A stretch of 64,000 nucleotides of DNA, taken from the NCBI GenBank assembly GCA_963717955.1, contig CAVQXR010000001.1, forward strand, positions 2,108,001-2,172,000. Direction: 5' to 3'. The DNA comes from CAVQXR01 sp963717955. GTDB taxonomy: Bacteria; Actinomycetota; Thermoleophilia; Gaiellales; Gaiellaceae. Each line of letters opens with the position of its first letter. Position 1 is the first letter of the stretch. Position numbers and translations under genes: made by a program. The notes under the pieces were generated by a model. The model was given only the letters and a program-made list of their open reading frames with translations. It was not told the origin of the DNA and did not search any database. Positions 1 to 7,597 of this stretch are shown here, in pieces.

Positions 1-228
1 CTGCGAGCGCTCCCGGCGTAGGTCACCCTCGACCTCGAGGTTCTCGTCGATGTAGTTGCGGAGCTTCGTGACCTCGGGCTCGGTCAGGTCGCGCACCTTC
101 ACGTCAGGCGAGAGGCCGAGGTCGCCGGCCACCCGCCCCGCCGTCGACGGGCCGATGCCGTAGATGTAGGTCAGCGCGACGGCGAGACGCTTGTCGCGAG
201 GAAGGTTGACGCCTGCGATGCGTGCCAC
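1..228 (-). CDS. rpsM: 30S ribosomal protein S13, 5' part (cut by window edge)
   Basis: The first 76 codons of S13, the head protein of the small subunit that contacts 16S rRNA and the 50S subunit. The start is GTG at 226-228 followed by ARIAGVNLP, the typical S13 opening, with a GGAGA ribosome-binding site just upstream. The motif LTYIYGIGPSTA is visible. The family is usually about 120-125 residues, so roughly 45-50 residues lie beyond the window. It follows rpmJ directly, as in the alpha operon. Confidence 0.95.
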   Translation of the reverse strand, partial: MARIAGVNLPRDKRLAVALTYIYGIGPSTAGRVAGDLGLSPDVKVRDLTEPEVTKLRNYIDENLEVEGDLRRERSQ

Positions 229-235
229 GACTCTC

Positions 236-349
236 CTAACCCTGGCGCTGCTTGTGGCGCGGATTGGTGCAGATCACGAGCACCCTGCCGTGACGCTTGA
301 TCACACGGCAGCGCTCACACATCGGCTTGACGGACGGCCTGACCTTCAT
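236..349 (-). CDS. rpmJ: 50S ribosomal protein L36
   Basis: A 37-residue L36, near the family standard of 37-38. It begins MKVRPSVKPMCERC and keeps the zinc-ribbon ligands (two Cys in CERC, then Cys and His further on, ending NPRHKQRQG), so this is the zinc-binding form. It sits 11 bp after infA and 7 bp before the rpsM start, the usual actinobacterial position. Confidence 0.95.
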   Translation of the reverse strand: MKVRPSVKPMCERCRVIKRHGRVLVICTNPRHKQRQG

Positions 350-360
350 GCAACTCCCTG

Positions 361-564
361 TCAGCGGAACCGGTAGGTGATCCGGCCGCGATCCAGATCG
401 AGGGGCGAGAGCTCGACCCGTAGCGTCAGAGAAACCATGCTGTTCCGGCGTGCCTCGACCAACTCACCCTCGCCTCGATCGTCCGTTCCCTGACCGCCCT
501 GCTCGCGCTCCCTCGAAGCGTAAGAGAACACGGCGCGGCTGCGGCCGTACCGCAAGATCGTCAT
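361..564 (-). CDS. infA: translation initiation factor IF-1, internally shortened
   Basis: IF-1 binds the A site of the 30S subunit during initiation. The C-terminal block VELSPLDLDRGRITYRFR and a preceding GELVEARRNSMVSL block match the two ends of IF-1. The roughly 27 residues that normally lie between them (the NGH...AHISGKMR...IRILPGD region) are absent, with the frame kept. The N-terminus is longer than usual (about 38 residues before GELVEA instead of about 10). The start ATG overlaps the map stop codon (ATGA), which supports it. With the core of the OB fold missing this protein is probably not a normal IF-1. An assembly deletion or a second infA elsewhere are the main alternatives. Confidence 0.75.
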   Translation of the reverse strand: MTILRYGRSRAVFSYASREREQGGQGTDDRGEGELVEARRNSMVSLTLRVELSPLDLDRGRITYRFR

Positions 565-1349
565 CGTAGCACAGAGCCGACGGGCGAGCTCCCGGACAGG
601 CGCTCCGAGAACGTGAGCACCCTCGGCCCCTCTTCGGTGATCGCCACCGTGTGCTCGAAGTGGGCCGCGAGCGACCCGTCAGCGGTGAAGATCGACCAGC
701 CGTCCTCTGCCACGAAGACCTCGGCGCTGCCGGCGGTGATCATCGGCTCGATCGCCAGGGTCATACCGACCGTGAGCTCCGGCCCCGGCGTGCGGCTTGC
801 GAAGTTCGGGATCTGCGGATCCTCGTGCATCGACCGGCCGACCCCATGGCCGACGAGGCTGCGCACGACGCAGAAGCCGCCTTCCTCGGTGCGGCGCTGC
901 ACGGCCGCGGAGATATCGCCGACGTGGTTGCCCGGGCTCGCCTCGGCGACACCGGCCTCGAGCGCCCCCCTGCACACGTCGAGCAGGCGCTGCGCCTCGG
1001 TGGTGATTTCCCCGACCGCGAACGTGTAGGCACTGTCGGCGACGAAGCCACCCTTCGTGACACCGACGTCCACGGAGATCACGTCGCCCTCGGCGAGCCT
1101 GTGGTCGCCCGGGATGCCGTGAACGACCATCGAGTTCGGCGAAGCGCAGATCGATCCGGGAAAGCCACGGTAGCCCTTGAAGGTCGGCACGCCGCCCCGG
1201 CGCCGGATGAGCTCCTCGGCGATCGTGTCGAGCTTCGCCGTCGTCAGGCCCGGCGCGACCGCCTCGCCCATGCGCTCGAGCACCTCGACGACGACGCGGC
1301 CGGCTTCGGCCATCTTCTCGATCTCGCGCCTCGACTTGCGGATGATCAC
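561..1349 (-). CDS. map: type I methionine aminopeptidase
   Basis: This enzyme removes the initiator methionine from nascent proteins in the cytoplasm. The 262-residue product carries all five metal ligands at the spacing of the E. coli enzyme: D94, D105, H168, E201 and E232. H77 and the motif GHGVGRSMHEDPQIPNF are also present. The start is a GTG that overlaps the adk stop (GTGA). The TGA stop overlaps the infA start, so adk, map and infA look translationally coupled. Confidence 0.95.
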   Translation of the reverse strand: MIIRKSRREIEKMAEAGRVVVEVLERMGEAVAPGLTTAKLDTIAEELIRRRGGVPTFKGYRGFPGSICASPNSMVVHGIPGDHRLAEGDVISVDVGVTKGGFVADSAYTFAVGEITTEAQRLLDVCRGALEAGVAEASPGNHVGDISAAVQRRTEEGGFCVVRSLVGHGVGRSMHEDPQIPNFASRTPGPELTVGMTLAIEPMITAGSAEVFVAEDGWSIFTADGSLAAHFEHTVAITEEGPRVLTFSERLSGSSPVGSVLR

Positions 1350-1921
1350 GCGGGCGTTCCGAGGACGGCCACGACCTGGGCATACACGTCGTCGATCCCC
1401 TTGCCCGCGTCGATGTGCGCCAGCACCGAACGGTCGCGGTAGTACGCGACCAGCGGTTCGGTCTTTGCGTGATAGACGGCGATGCGCCCCCGGATCACCT
1501 CGGGACTGTCGTCCGTCCGTCCCTCCTTCTCGGCCCGGCCGAGCAACCGGCGCTCGGCCTCGTCGTCGTCGAGGTCGAACATCAGGGCAGCGGCGATCCG
1601 ACGGCCGATCTCGGGCAACATCGCGTCGAGCGCTGCCGCTTGAGGGATGGTGCGCGGGAAGCCGTCGAAGATGCATCCACCCGCCGTATCGGGCTCACCG
1701 AGACGCTCCCGGATCACCCCGACCATGACATCGTCGGGCACGAGGTCGCCTCGCTCCATGATCGGCTGCGCCCGCCGGCCGAGCTCCGTGCCGCGGGCGA
1801 CGGCGGCCCGGAGCAGCTCGCCGGTCGAGACCTGGGGGATCCCGTAGTCGCCGGCGATCCGCAGCGCCTGGGTTCCCTTCCCAGCGCCAGGTGCCCCGAG
1901 AAGGACGAGATCGAGCGGCAT
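1346..1921 (-). CDS. adk: adenylate kinase, short form
   Basis: Adenylate kinase interconverts ATP + AMP and two ADP. The 191-residue product has the P-loop GAPGAGKGT at residues 9-17, the AMP-binding STGELLRA stretch and the FDGFPRT motif. It has a short LID without Cys ligands, as in the short, zinc-free bacterial type. The start MPLDLVLLGAPG is an ATG at 1919-1921. It follows secY after a 68-bp gap that holds a palindrome. Confidence 0.95.
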   Translation of the reverse strand: MPLDLVLLGAPGAGKGTQALRIAGDYGIPQVSTGELLRAAVARGTELGRRAQPIMERGDLVPDDVMVGVIRERLGEPDTAGGCIFDGFPRTIPQAAALDAMLPEIGRRIAAALMFDLDDDEAERRLLGRAEKEGRTDDSPEVIRGRIAVYHAKTEPLVAYYRDRSVLAHIDAGKGIDDVYAQVVAVLGTPA

Positions 1922-1968
1922 CAGGGGGTCACCTTCACGGGCGAGTCGGTCGGGTCGGGAGCGGACAC

Positions 1969-1993
1969 GGGCCGGATCGGATCCGGCCCCTAC
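1969..1993. repeat. REP-like palindrome after secY
   Basis: A 25-bp palindromic unit made of GGGCCGGAT, a 3-nt loop, ATCCGGCCC and the tail CTAC. It overlaps the secY stop codon (1990-1992). Two closely related units occur as an inverted pair at 58,092-58,151. As RNA it would form a 9-bp stem just after secY and could act as a weak terminator or 3'-end stabiliser ahead of adk. Confidence 0.6.
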
Positions 1994-3243
1994 TTGAGGA
2001 AGCCCTCGTAGTGTCGCATCATCATCTGCGACTCCATCTGCCGCATGGTGTCGAGAGCGACGCCGACGACGATCAGGATCGAGGTGCCTCCCAGCGCGGA
2101 GGCGGTGCTCTGGGAGAAGCCGCCGTAGCTGATCGCGATCGCCGGGACCGAGGCGACGAGCGCGAGCCACAGCGCGCCCGGGAGCGTGAGCCGCGTGAGC
2201 ACCCGGTCGAGGTACTGGGCCGTCGGCGGGCCCGGTCGGATCCCGGGTATGTAGCCGCCGTGCTTGCGGAGGTTGTCCGCCTGCTCGATCGGGTTGAACG
2301 TGACGGCGGTGTAGAAGTACGTGAAGATGACGATCAGGAGCCCCTGGACCAGGATGTAGAGCAGGCTCGACGGGGTGAAGTGATCGTTGATGAAGGTCTG
2401 GGTGCCCGGGAAGAACTGGGCGACCGTCGGCGGGAAGGCCATGATCGCGGCGGCGAAGATGATCGGGATCACCCCGGCCATGTTCACGCGCAGCGGCATG
2501 TAGGTCGAGCCGCCGCTCGTCATGCGCCGCCCGACCTGACGCCTCGCGTACTGGATCGGGATCCGCCGCTGGCCCTCCTGCACGAACACGACCGCGACGA
2601 GGATCGCAAGCGCGATCAGCGGCAGGAACAGGCGCTCGGTCGTGCCGCTGCTCCACCATGCCCTGATGCCGCCGGGAAGCGAGGCCAGGATCGAGGCGAA
2701 GATCAGGATCGAGATGCCGTTGCCGATCCCCCGCTTCGTCACGAGCTCGCCCATCCACATGAGGAGGGTCGTGCCCGCCGTGAGGGTGATGACGATCAGC
2801 ACCACGCGGCCCGGGGTGAGCACGAGCGCGCCCTGGCGCTCGAACAGGTACGAGAAGCCGAGCGCCTGGAGCGCGGCGAGGACGACCGTCAGGTAGCGCG
2901 TGTACTGATTGATCCTGGCGTAGCCGGACTCACCCTCCTTCTGGAGCTGCTCCAGCCGGGGGATGACGACGGTGAGCAGCTGCAGGATGATCGACGCGGT
3001 GACGTAGGGCATGATCCCGAGCGCAAAGAGCGAGAACTGCGCGAGCGCGCCGCCCGAGAAGATGCTGAGCAGGCTCAGGATCGTGCCGCTCTGGCTGTCG
3101 AGGTAGTTCTGGATCTGCTCCGAGTCCACACCCGGGGCGGGGATCCAGCTGCCGAGCCGGTAGAGCGCGAGGATCATCGCCGTGAAGAGCAGGCGACGAC
3201 GAAGCTCGGGGACGCGCCAGACGTTGGTGAGCCAGGAGAGCAC
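1990..3243 (-). CDS. secY: preprotein translocase subunit SecY
   Basis: The central channel protein of the Sec translocon, in the inner membrane, partner of SecE (also in this window). It has 417 residues and about ten hydrophobic helices. Signature stretches include GSWIPAPGVD after the first helix, FALGIMPYVTASIILQLL, and GIGNGISILIF. The start is MLSWLTNVWRVPELRRR at 3243. It ends the spc operon, separated from rplO by a 173-bp stretch that is unusually long for this gene string. Confidence 0.97.
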   Translation of the reverse strand: MLSWLTNVWRVPELRRRLLFTAMILALYRLGSWIPAPGVDSEQIQNYLDSQSGTILSLLSIFSGGALAQFSLFALGIMPYVTASIILQLLTVVIPRLEQLQKEGESGYARINQYTRYLTVVLAALQALGFSYLFERQGALVLTPGRVVLIVITLTAGTTLLMWMGELVTKRGIGNGISILIFASILASLPGGIRAWWSSGTTERLFLPLIALAILVAVVFVQEGQRRIPIQYARRQVGRRMTSGGSTYMPLRVNMAGVIPIIFAAAIMAFPPTVAQFFPGTQTFINDHFTPSSLLYILVQGLLIVIFTYFYTAVTFNPIEQADNLRKHGGYIPGIRPGPPTAQYLDRVLTRLTLPGALWLALVASVPAIAISYGGFSQSTASALGGTSILIVVGVALDTMRQMESQMMMRHYEGFLK

Positions 3244-3247
3244 GCGG

Positions 3248-3425
3248 CTAGATGAGTGATTCCACGAGATCGCCGACGCTGGGGTGCCGGCCGGCTGCTC
3301 CGGGGCGCGACTCCAGGGCGCAGGCGAGGTTGGACGCCTCGGTAAGCCCTGGCGTCACGAAACGGAAGCGGCCCGGACACGCCAGACGGCGCAGCCAGCC
3401 GCGCGAGATCGTGGAATCAATCATC
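3248..3425. repeat. foldback sequence between rplO and secY
   Basis: TGATTCCACGA at 3257-3267 is the exact reverse complement of TCGTGGAATCA at 3408-3418, and the match extends imperfectly to about 17 bp outward. Inside is a second inverted pair, CCAGGGC and GCCCTGG. The rplO stop codon lies in one arm. A 58-codon minus-strand ORF (3248-3424, MIDSTISRGW to VGDLVESLI) fills the segment. It resembles nothing I know and may be a by-product of the structure. This could be a miniature inserted element or a structured regulatory leader of secY. Confidence 0.5.
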
Positions 3426-4028
3426 CAGCTCGACCTCGGCCGGCGACTCCTCCTCGTCGGAGTCCTCGGACGAGACGACCGCAATGCCGGCCGCGCGCTT
3501 CGCCGCTGCGATCTTGCGGGCCTTGCGCGACTTGCGCTCGACCTCTTCGCGAAGGGCGGTGATGCTGCCGCCGGCCGCGGTGATCTTCTCCTGTGCGGAC
3601 TTCGAGAAGCGGTGAGCCGTGACCGACAGCGCCTTCGTCAGCTCGCCGTCGCCGAGAATCTTCACGTCGATCCGGGTCGTGCGGATCAGGCCCTTCTCCT
3701 TCAGCGCGTCGGGCGTGATCTCGGCACCGGCCTCGAACACGCGCTCGAGATCACGCACGTTCACAGCCTGCGTGGTCGTGCGGAAGGGGCCGATCGGCAT
3801 CGCGTCCTTCGACGTGGAGCCGCGTTGCTTGGGCAGGCGCATGTAGAGCGGCATCTGGCCACCCTCGAAGCCGGCCCGCATCGTGTGCGACCCGGAGCGG
3901 GATTTCTGACCCTTGACCCCGCGGCCGGAGTACCGCCCGTGCCCCGAGCCCTGCCCGCGGCCGATGCGCTTGCGCGCCTTTCGGGGCGATGCAGGCTGGA
4001 GGTTCGAGAGGGAGAGCTCGTCGGTCAT
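3417..4028 (-). CDS. rplO: 50S ribosomal protein L15
   Basis: A 203-residue L15, longer than the usual ~145-150. The conserved N-terminal half has RIGRGQGSGHGRYSGRGVKGQKSRSG. The C-terminus is extended by a Lys/Arg-rich then acidic tail (about 45 residues, ending EEESPAEVELDD). The last codons lie in an inverted-repeat arm shared with the following intergenic segment. The gene starts 2 bp after the rpmD stop. Confidence 0.95.
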   Translation of the reverse strand: MTDELSLSNLQPASPRKARKRIGRGQGSGHGRYSGRGVKGQKSRSGSHTMRAGFEGGQMPLYMRLPKQRGSTSKDAMPIGPFRTTTQAVNVRDLERVFEAGAEITPDALKEKGLIRTTRIDVKILGDGELTKALSVTAHRFSKSAQEKITAAGGSITALREEVERKSRKARKIAAAKRAAGIAVVSSEDSDEEESPAEVELDD

Positions 4029-4030
4029 GG

Positions 4031-4213
4031 CTATGCCTCCTCGACCCGTACGAGGTGGCGGACCTTGCGGAGCATACCGGCCACCTCCGGAGACTCGTCG
4101 CGCTCGACGGAGCGCCCGATCTTGCCGAGACCGAGCGCGCGGAGGGTGCCGCGGTGCCGCTCCGTCTGCCCGATCTGGCTACGAACCTGTGTGATCCTGA
4201 GCTTCTTCGCCAT
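4031..4213 (-). CDS. rpmD: 50S ribosomal protein L30
   Basis: A 60-residue L30 with the usual fold: LRITQVRSQIGQTERHRGTLRALGLGKIGRSV. Its start (ATG 4211-4213) lies inside the end of rpsE, an overlap of about 35 bp, longer than the other overlaps in this operon. It is followed directly by rplO. Confidence 0.95.
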   Translation of the reverse strand: MAKKLRITQVRSQIGQTERHRGTLRALGLGKIGRSVERDESPEVAGMLRKVRHLVRVEEA

Positions 4214-4727
4214 CTCGCTTCCGAACGATGAGGATGTCCTCGATCGTCTTGCCGCGGATTCGCGCGACCTCCTCGGGCCGCTTGAGATTCTCCAGCGCGT
4301 TGACGGTCGCCTTGAGCATGTTGATCGGGTTCGTCGTGCCGAGGCTCTTCGCGAGGATGTCGCGGATGCCGCCGAGCTCGAGCACCGCCCGCACGCCGCC
4401 GCCGGCGATGACGCCGGTGCCGGGGCTGGCGGGCCGGAGCAACACCCGGGCGGCATCGAACCGCCCGAGCACCTCGTGCGTGATGGTGGCGCCGTGCTTC
4501 GGCACCGTGAACAGGTTCTTCTTCGCGTCGTCGACGGCCTTGGAAATCGCCAGCGGGACCTCGCGGGCCTTCCCGTAGCCGACGCCGACGCGGTCGACCT
4601 CGTCGCCGATCACGACGAGCGCGGTGAACGAGAAGCGGCGGCCGCCCTTGACGACCTTCGCAACCCGGTTGATCTCGACCACGCGCTCCTTCAGCTCGCG
4701 ATCGTGGCCGATCTCGGCAGTAGCCAT
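4179..4727 (-). CDS. rpsE: 30S ribosomal protein S5
   Basis: A 182-residue S5, a small-subunit protein involved in decoding accuracy and mRNA unwinding. It shows the double-stranded-RNA-binding N-terminal domain (VVEINRVAKVVKGGRRFSFTALVVIGD) and the C-terminal SLGTTNPINMLKATVNAL. The C-terminus overlaps the rpmD start by 35 bp. The start ATG overlaps the rplR stop by one base. Confidence 0.96.
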   Translation of the reverse strand: MATAEIGHDRELKERVVEINRVAKVVKGGRRFSFTALVVIGDEVDRVGVGYGKAREVPLAISKAVDDAKKNLFTVPKHGATITHEVLGRFDAARVLLRPASPGTGVIAGGGVRAVLELGGIRDILAKSLGTTNPINMLKATVNALENLKRPEEVARIRGKTIEDILIVRKRDGEEAQDHTGS

Positions 4728-5086
4728 CAGAATCGAAGCCCTCCTTCGCGGGCGGCGTCGGCGAGCGCCTTCACCCTTCCGTGGTACAGGTAGCCGCCGC
4801 GGTCGAAGACGCAGGCGTCGATCCCTGCCGCCTTCGCCGCCTCGGCGAGGAGCTCGCCGACCCGGGTCGCCTGCTCCGACTTGGAGCCGGAGAACCCGGA
4901 GGCGCGGAGCGCGAGCCAGTCGGCAGCGGCGAGCGTGCGGCCGGCCCCATCGTCGATGAGCTGGGCGAAGATCCCCCGATTCGAGCGCAGCACGACCAAA
5001 CGGGGCCGTTCGGCGGTCCCGGAGACCTTCTTACGAACACGGCGGTGCCGCCGCCGGCGGAGCTGATCACGAGTCGCGGTCGCCAT
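4727..5086 (-). CDS. rplR: 50S ribosomal protein L18
   Basis: A 119-residue L18, a 5S rRNA-binding protein. It has the typical RRRRHRRVRKKVSGTAERPRL N-terminal region, broken here only for length, and a C-terminal block ACVFDRGGYLYHGRVKALADAAREGGL. It sits two bases after rplF and overlaps rpsE by one base. Confidence 0.96.
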   Translation of the reverse strand: MATATRDQLRRRRHRRVRKKVSGTAERPRLVVLRSNRGIFAQLIDDGAGRTLAAADWLALRASGFSGSKSEQATRVGELLAEAAKAAGIDACVFDRGGYLYHGRVKALADAAREGGLRF

Positions 5087-5088
5087 GC

Positions 5089-5622
5089 CTATGCTCTCTT
5101 CCCGACCTTGCGGCGGACGTGCTCGCCCGCATACCTGATCCCCTTGCCCTTGTAGGGCTCGGGCGGACGAAGCGAGCGGATCTCGGCCGAGATCTGGCCG
5201 ACCCGCTGCTTGTCGATCCCCTTGACGACGATCACGGTGGGCTGCGGCACCTCGAACGCGATGCCGTCCGGCGCCGTCACGTTGACGGCATGCGAGAACC
5301 CGAGGGCCAGCTCGAGATCGGCGCCCTTCAGCTGTGCCCGGTACCCGACGCCCTGGATCTCGAGGCGTTTCTCGAAGCCCTTGGTCACGCCCTCGACCAT
5401 GTTGGCCACGAGCGTCCTCGTGAGACCGTGGAGCGCGCGGTCGGGACCGCGGTCGGTCGGTCGGGTCACGTTCAGCTCGCTCTCCTGCTGCTCGATGAGC
5501 ATGCGCTGCGGCACCGCCTGCTCGAGCGCCCCCAGGGGCCCCGTCACGGAGACGCGGCCGGGGGCGATCGAGACGTCGACGCCGCTCGGGACCGGGATTG
5601 GCTTCTTACCGATTCTGCTCAC
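5089..5622 (-). CDS. rplF: 50S ribosomal protein L6
   Basis: A 177-residue L6, binding 23S rRNA near the factor-binding site. It starts MSRIGKKPIPVPSGV and ends in the family signature region RPPEPYKGKGIRYAGEHV. Both repeats of the L6 fold are present and the length is standard. Confidence 0.97.
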   Translation of the reverse strand: MSRIGKKPIPVPSGVDVSIAPGRVSVTGPLGALEQAVPQRMLIEQQESELNVTRPTDRGPDRALHGLTRTLVANMVEGVTKGFEKRLEIQGVGYRAQLKGADLELALGFSHAVNVTAPDGIAFEVPQPTVIVVKGIDKQRVGQISAEIRSLRPPEPYKGKGIRYAGEHVRRKVGKRA

Positions 5623-5667
5623 TGTGGCTCGCCGTCTCTCCTCGACTCTTCGCTGCTCCCGTCTGGG

Positions 5668-6063
5668 CTACCAGACGAAGCAGATCACCTCGCCGCCGAC
5701 CCCGAGCTGCTCGGCTTGCCGGCCCGTCACCACGCCGCGAGACGTGGAGAGGATCGCCGTTCCCATGCCGCCGAGCACGCGCGGCATACGATCCTTCCGG
5801 GCGTAGATCCGGCGACCGGGCTTCGAGATCCGCTTGATGCCGCTGATGACTCGCTCGCGGTTTCGCCCGAACTTCAGCTCGATCACAAGGGTATCGAAGC
5901 TCTCGCCCTTCCTGACGCTGTAGCCCTTGATATATCCCTCGTCCTTCAGGAGCCGGGCAATCTCGACCTTCAGATGGGACGACGGCATCTCGGTCGTCTC
6001 GTGCAGCGCGCTGTTCGCGTTGCGGATCCGCGTGAGCATGTCGGCGATCGGGTCGGTCAGCAC
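5668..6063 (-). CDS. rpsH: 30S ribosomal protein S8
   Basis: A 131-residue S8, a primary 16S rRNA-binding protein and translational regulator of spc operons in model bacteria. It begins MLTDPIADMLTRIRNAN and carries the C-terminal STSRGVVTGRQAEQLGVGGE signature. A 45-bp gap separates it from rplF. Confidence 0.97.
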   Translation of the reverse strand: MLTDPIADMLTRIRNANSALHETTEMPSSHLKVEIARLLKDEGYIKGYSVRKGESFDTLVIELKFGRNRERVISGIKRISKPGRRIYARKDRMPRVLGGMGTAILSTSRGVVTGRQAEQLGVGGEVICFVW

Positions 6064-6073
6064 GTCTCGCTCC

Positions 6074-6259
6074 TCACCACGAGCTCTTGGTCATGCCGGG
6101 GATCATCCCGAGGTGCGCGAGCTCTCGCAGACAGATCCGGCAGACGCCGAACTTGCGATACACGGCGCGCGGCCGCCCGCAGCGGCTGCACCGAGAGTAC
6201 TGGCGGGTCGGGTACTTCTGTGGCCCTGCGGCCTTGTTGATCAGGCTCTTCTTCGCCAT
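6074..6259 (-). CDS. rpsN: 30S ribosomal protein S14, zinc-binding type
   Basis: A 61-residue short S14 with two CxxC pairs (CSRCG and CRICL) forming a zinc ribbon, the type usual in Gram-positives and Thermus. It ends GMIPGMTKSSW, the family C-terminus. The start is ATG 6257-6259. Confidence 0.97.
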   Translation of the reverse strand: MAKKSLINKAAGPQKYPTRQYSRCSRCGRPRAVYRKFGVCRICLRELAHLGMIPGMTKSSW

Positions 6260-6278
6260 CCGTGCTCCTGGATTCCCC

Positions 6279-6842
6279 CTAGTCGTTGCGGAACGGCAGG
6301 CCGAGCTCGCGCAGGAGCGCGAACGCCTGGGCGTCCGTCTTCGCGGTCGTCGTGATCGCGACGTCGAGCCCACGAATCGCATCGACGTCGTCGTAGTTGA
6401 TCTCCGGGAAGATGATCTGCTCCCGGATCCCGAGGGAGTAGTTCCCTCGGCCGTCGAAGCTTCGCTGCGAGAGCCCGCGAAAGTCGCGGATACGCGGGAG
6501 CGCGATCGAGACGAGCCGGTCGAGGAACTCGTACATGCGGGTGCCGCGAAGCGTGACCTTCGCGCCGATCGCCATCCCCTCGCGGAGCTTGAAGCCGGCG
6601 ATCGACTGTCGCGCCCGACGGACCTGGGCGCGCTGTCCCGCGATCACGGTCAGCTGCTCGATCGCGTTCTCGAGCGCCTTCGCGTTGATCTTCGCCTCGC
6701 CGACGCCCATGTTCAGCGTGATCTTCTCGACCCGCGGGACATCCATGATCGACGACAGATCCAGCTCGGCCTGGAGCCGTGGGCGGATCTCCGCCTGGTA
6801 GCGGTCCTTGAGCCGCGGCGAGTACCCGTTCGTCTCGCCCAT
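6279..6842 (-). CDS. rplE: 50S ribosomal protein L5
   Basis: A 187-residue L5, which binds 5S rRNA and contacts P-site tRNA. Landmarks are VEKITLNMGVGEA, the GAKVTLRG stretch and the FPEINYDDVD block near the C-terminus. The start ATG shares a base with the rplX stop (TGATG). Confidence 0.97.
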   Translation of the reverse strand: MGETNGYSPRLKDRYQAEIRPRLQAELDLSSIMDVPRVEKITLNMGVGEAKINAKALENAIEQLTVIAGQRAQVRRARQSIAGFKLREGMAIGAKVTLRGTRMYEFLDRLVSIALPRIRDFRGLSQRSFDGRGNYSLGIREQIIFPEINYDDVDAIRGLDVAITTTAKTDAQAFALLRELGLPFRND

Positions 6843-7210
6843 CAGCGATCCACCACCTCGTGGCAGTCGGTGCGCTTGCACACCCGGACCTTGATCGTCT
6901 CGCCCTTCGCCTCGCGCGTCTCGTAGCCGACGCGGGTGGCGCGGTCGCACACGGGGCAGACGAGCATGACGTTCGAGATCGGCAGCGGCGCGGCCACCTC
7001 GACGATGCCGCCCGGGATCACCTGCGGGCTTCCCATCCGGCTGCGCTCGCGCATCGGCTTGGGGCGCCGGTGCTCCTTCGCGACGTTGATGTTCTCGACG
7101 ATCAGCTTCCGGGCTCCCGGCAGGGCCTCGAGCACCTTGCCGCGCTTCCCGCGGTCCTTGCCGGTCACGACCTGCACGGTGTCGCCGCTGCGGATCCGGA
7201 GCGTCGCCAT
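6842..7210 (-). CDS. rplX: 50S ribosomal protein L24
   Basis: A 122-residue L24, an assembly-initiating protein with a KOW motif at its N-terminus (RSGDTVQVVTGKDRGKRGKVL). It carries two later CxxC-like pairs (CPVCD and CKRTDC) suggesting a C-terminal zinc-binding extension, which makes it longer than the ~105-residue average. I chose the ATG at 7208-7210, which overlaps the rplN stop. A GTG one codon earlier is possible. Confidence 0.94.
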   Translation of the reverse strand: MATLRIRSGDTVQVVTGKDRGKRGKVLEALPGARKLIVENINVAKEHRRPKPMRERSRMGSPQVIPGGIVEVAAPLPISNVMLVCPVCDRATRVGYETREAKGETIKVRVCKRTDCHEVVDR

Positions 7211-7578
7211 CACAGCACCTCCGGGGCCAGGCTGACGATCTTCATGAAGTTCTTCTCGCGCAGCTCGCGCGCCACCGGGCCGAAGATGCGCGTCCCGCGC
7301 GGGTTGCGCTGCTTGTCGATGATCACCGCGGCGTTGTCGTCGAATGCGATCGACGTCCCGTCCTCACGCGGGAACGGCTTCTTGGTGCGCACGACAACCG
7401 CCTGCACGACCTCGCCCTTCTTCACCGCTCCCTGGGGGGTGGCAGTCTTGACCGTGCCGACGATGACGTCGCCCACGCGGGCGTAGCGACGGCGCGAGCC
7501 CCCGAGCACCCGGATGCACAGCAGCTCGCGGGCGCCGGTGTTGTCGGCGACCCTGAGCCTGGACTCCTGCTGGATCAT
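7210..7578 (-). CDS. rplN: 50S ribosomal protein L14
   Basis: A 122-residue L14, standard length, at the subunit interface. It begins MIQQESRLRVADNTGARELLC and contains AVKKGEVVQAVVVRTK and the RIFGPVARELRE C-terminal block. It heads the spc operon, 19 bp after rpsQ. Confidence 0.97.
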   Translation of the reverse strand: MIQQESRLRVADNTGARELLCIRVLGGSRRRYARVGDVIVGTVKTATPQGAVKKGEVVQAVVVRTKKPFPREDGTSIAFDDNAAVIIDKQRNPRGTRIFGPVARELREKNFMKIVSLAPEVL

Positions 7579-7597
7579 CGCTGAGCACCCTCGCAGA

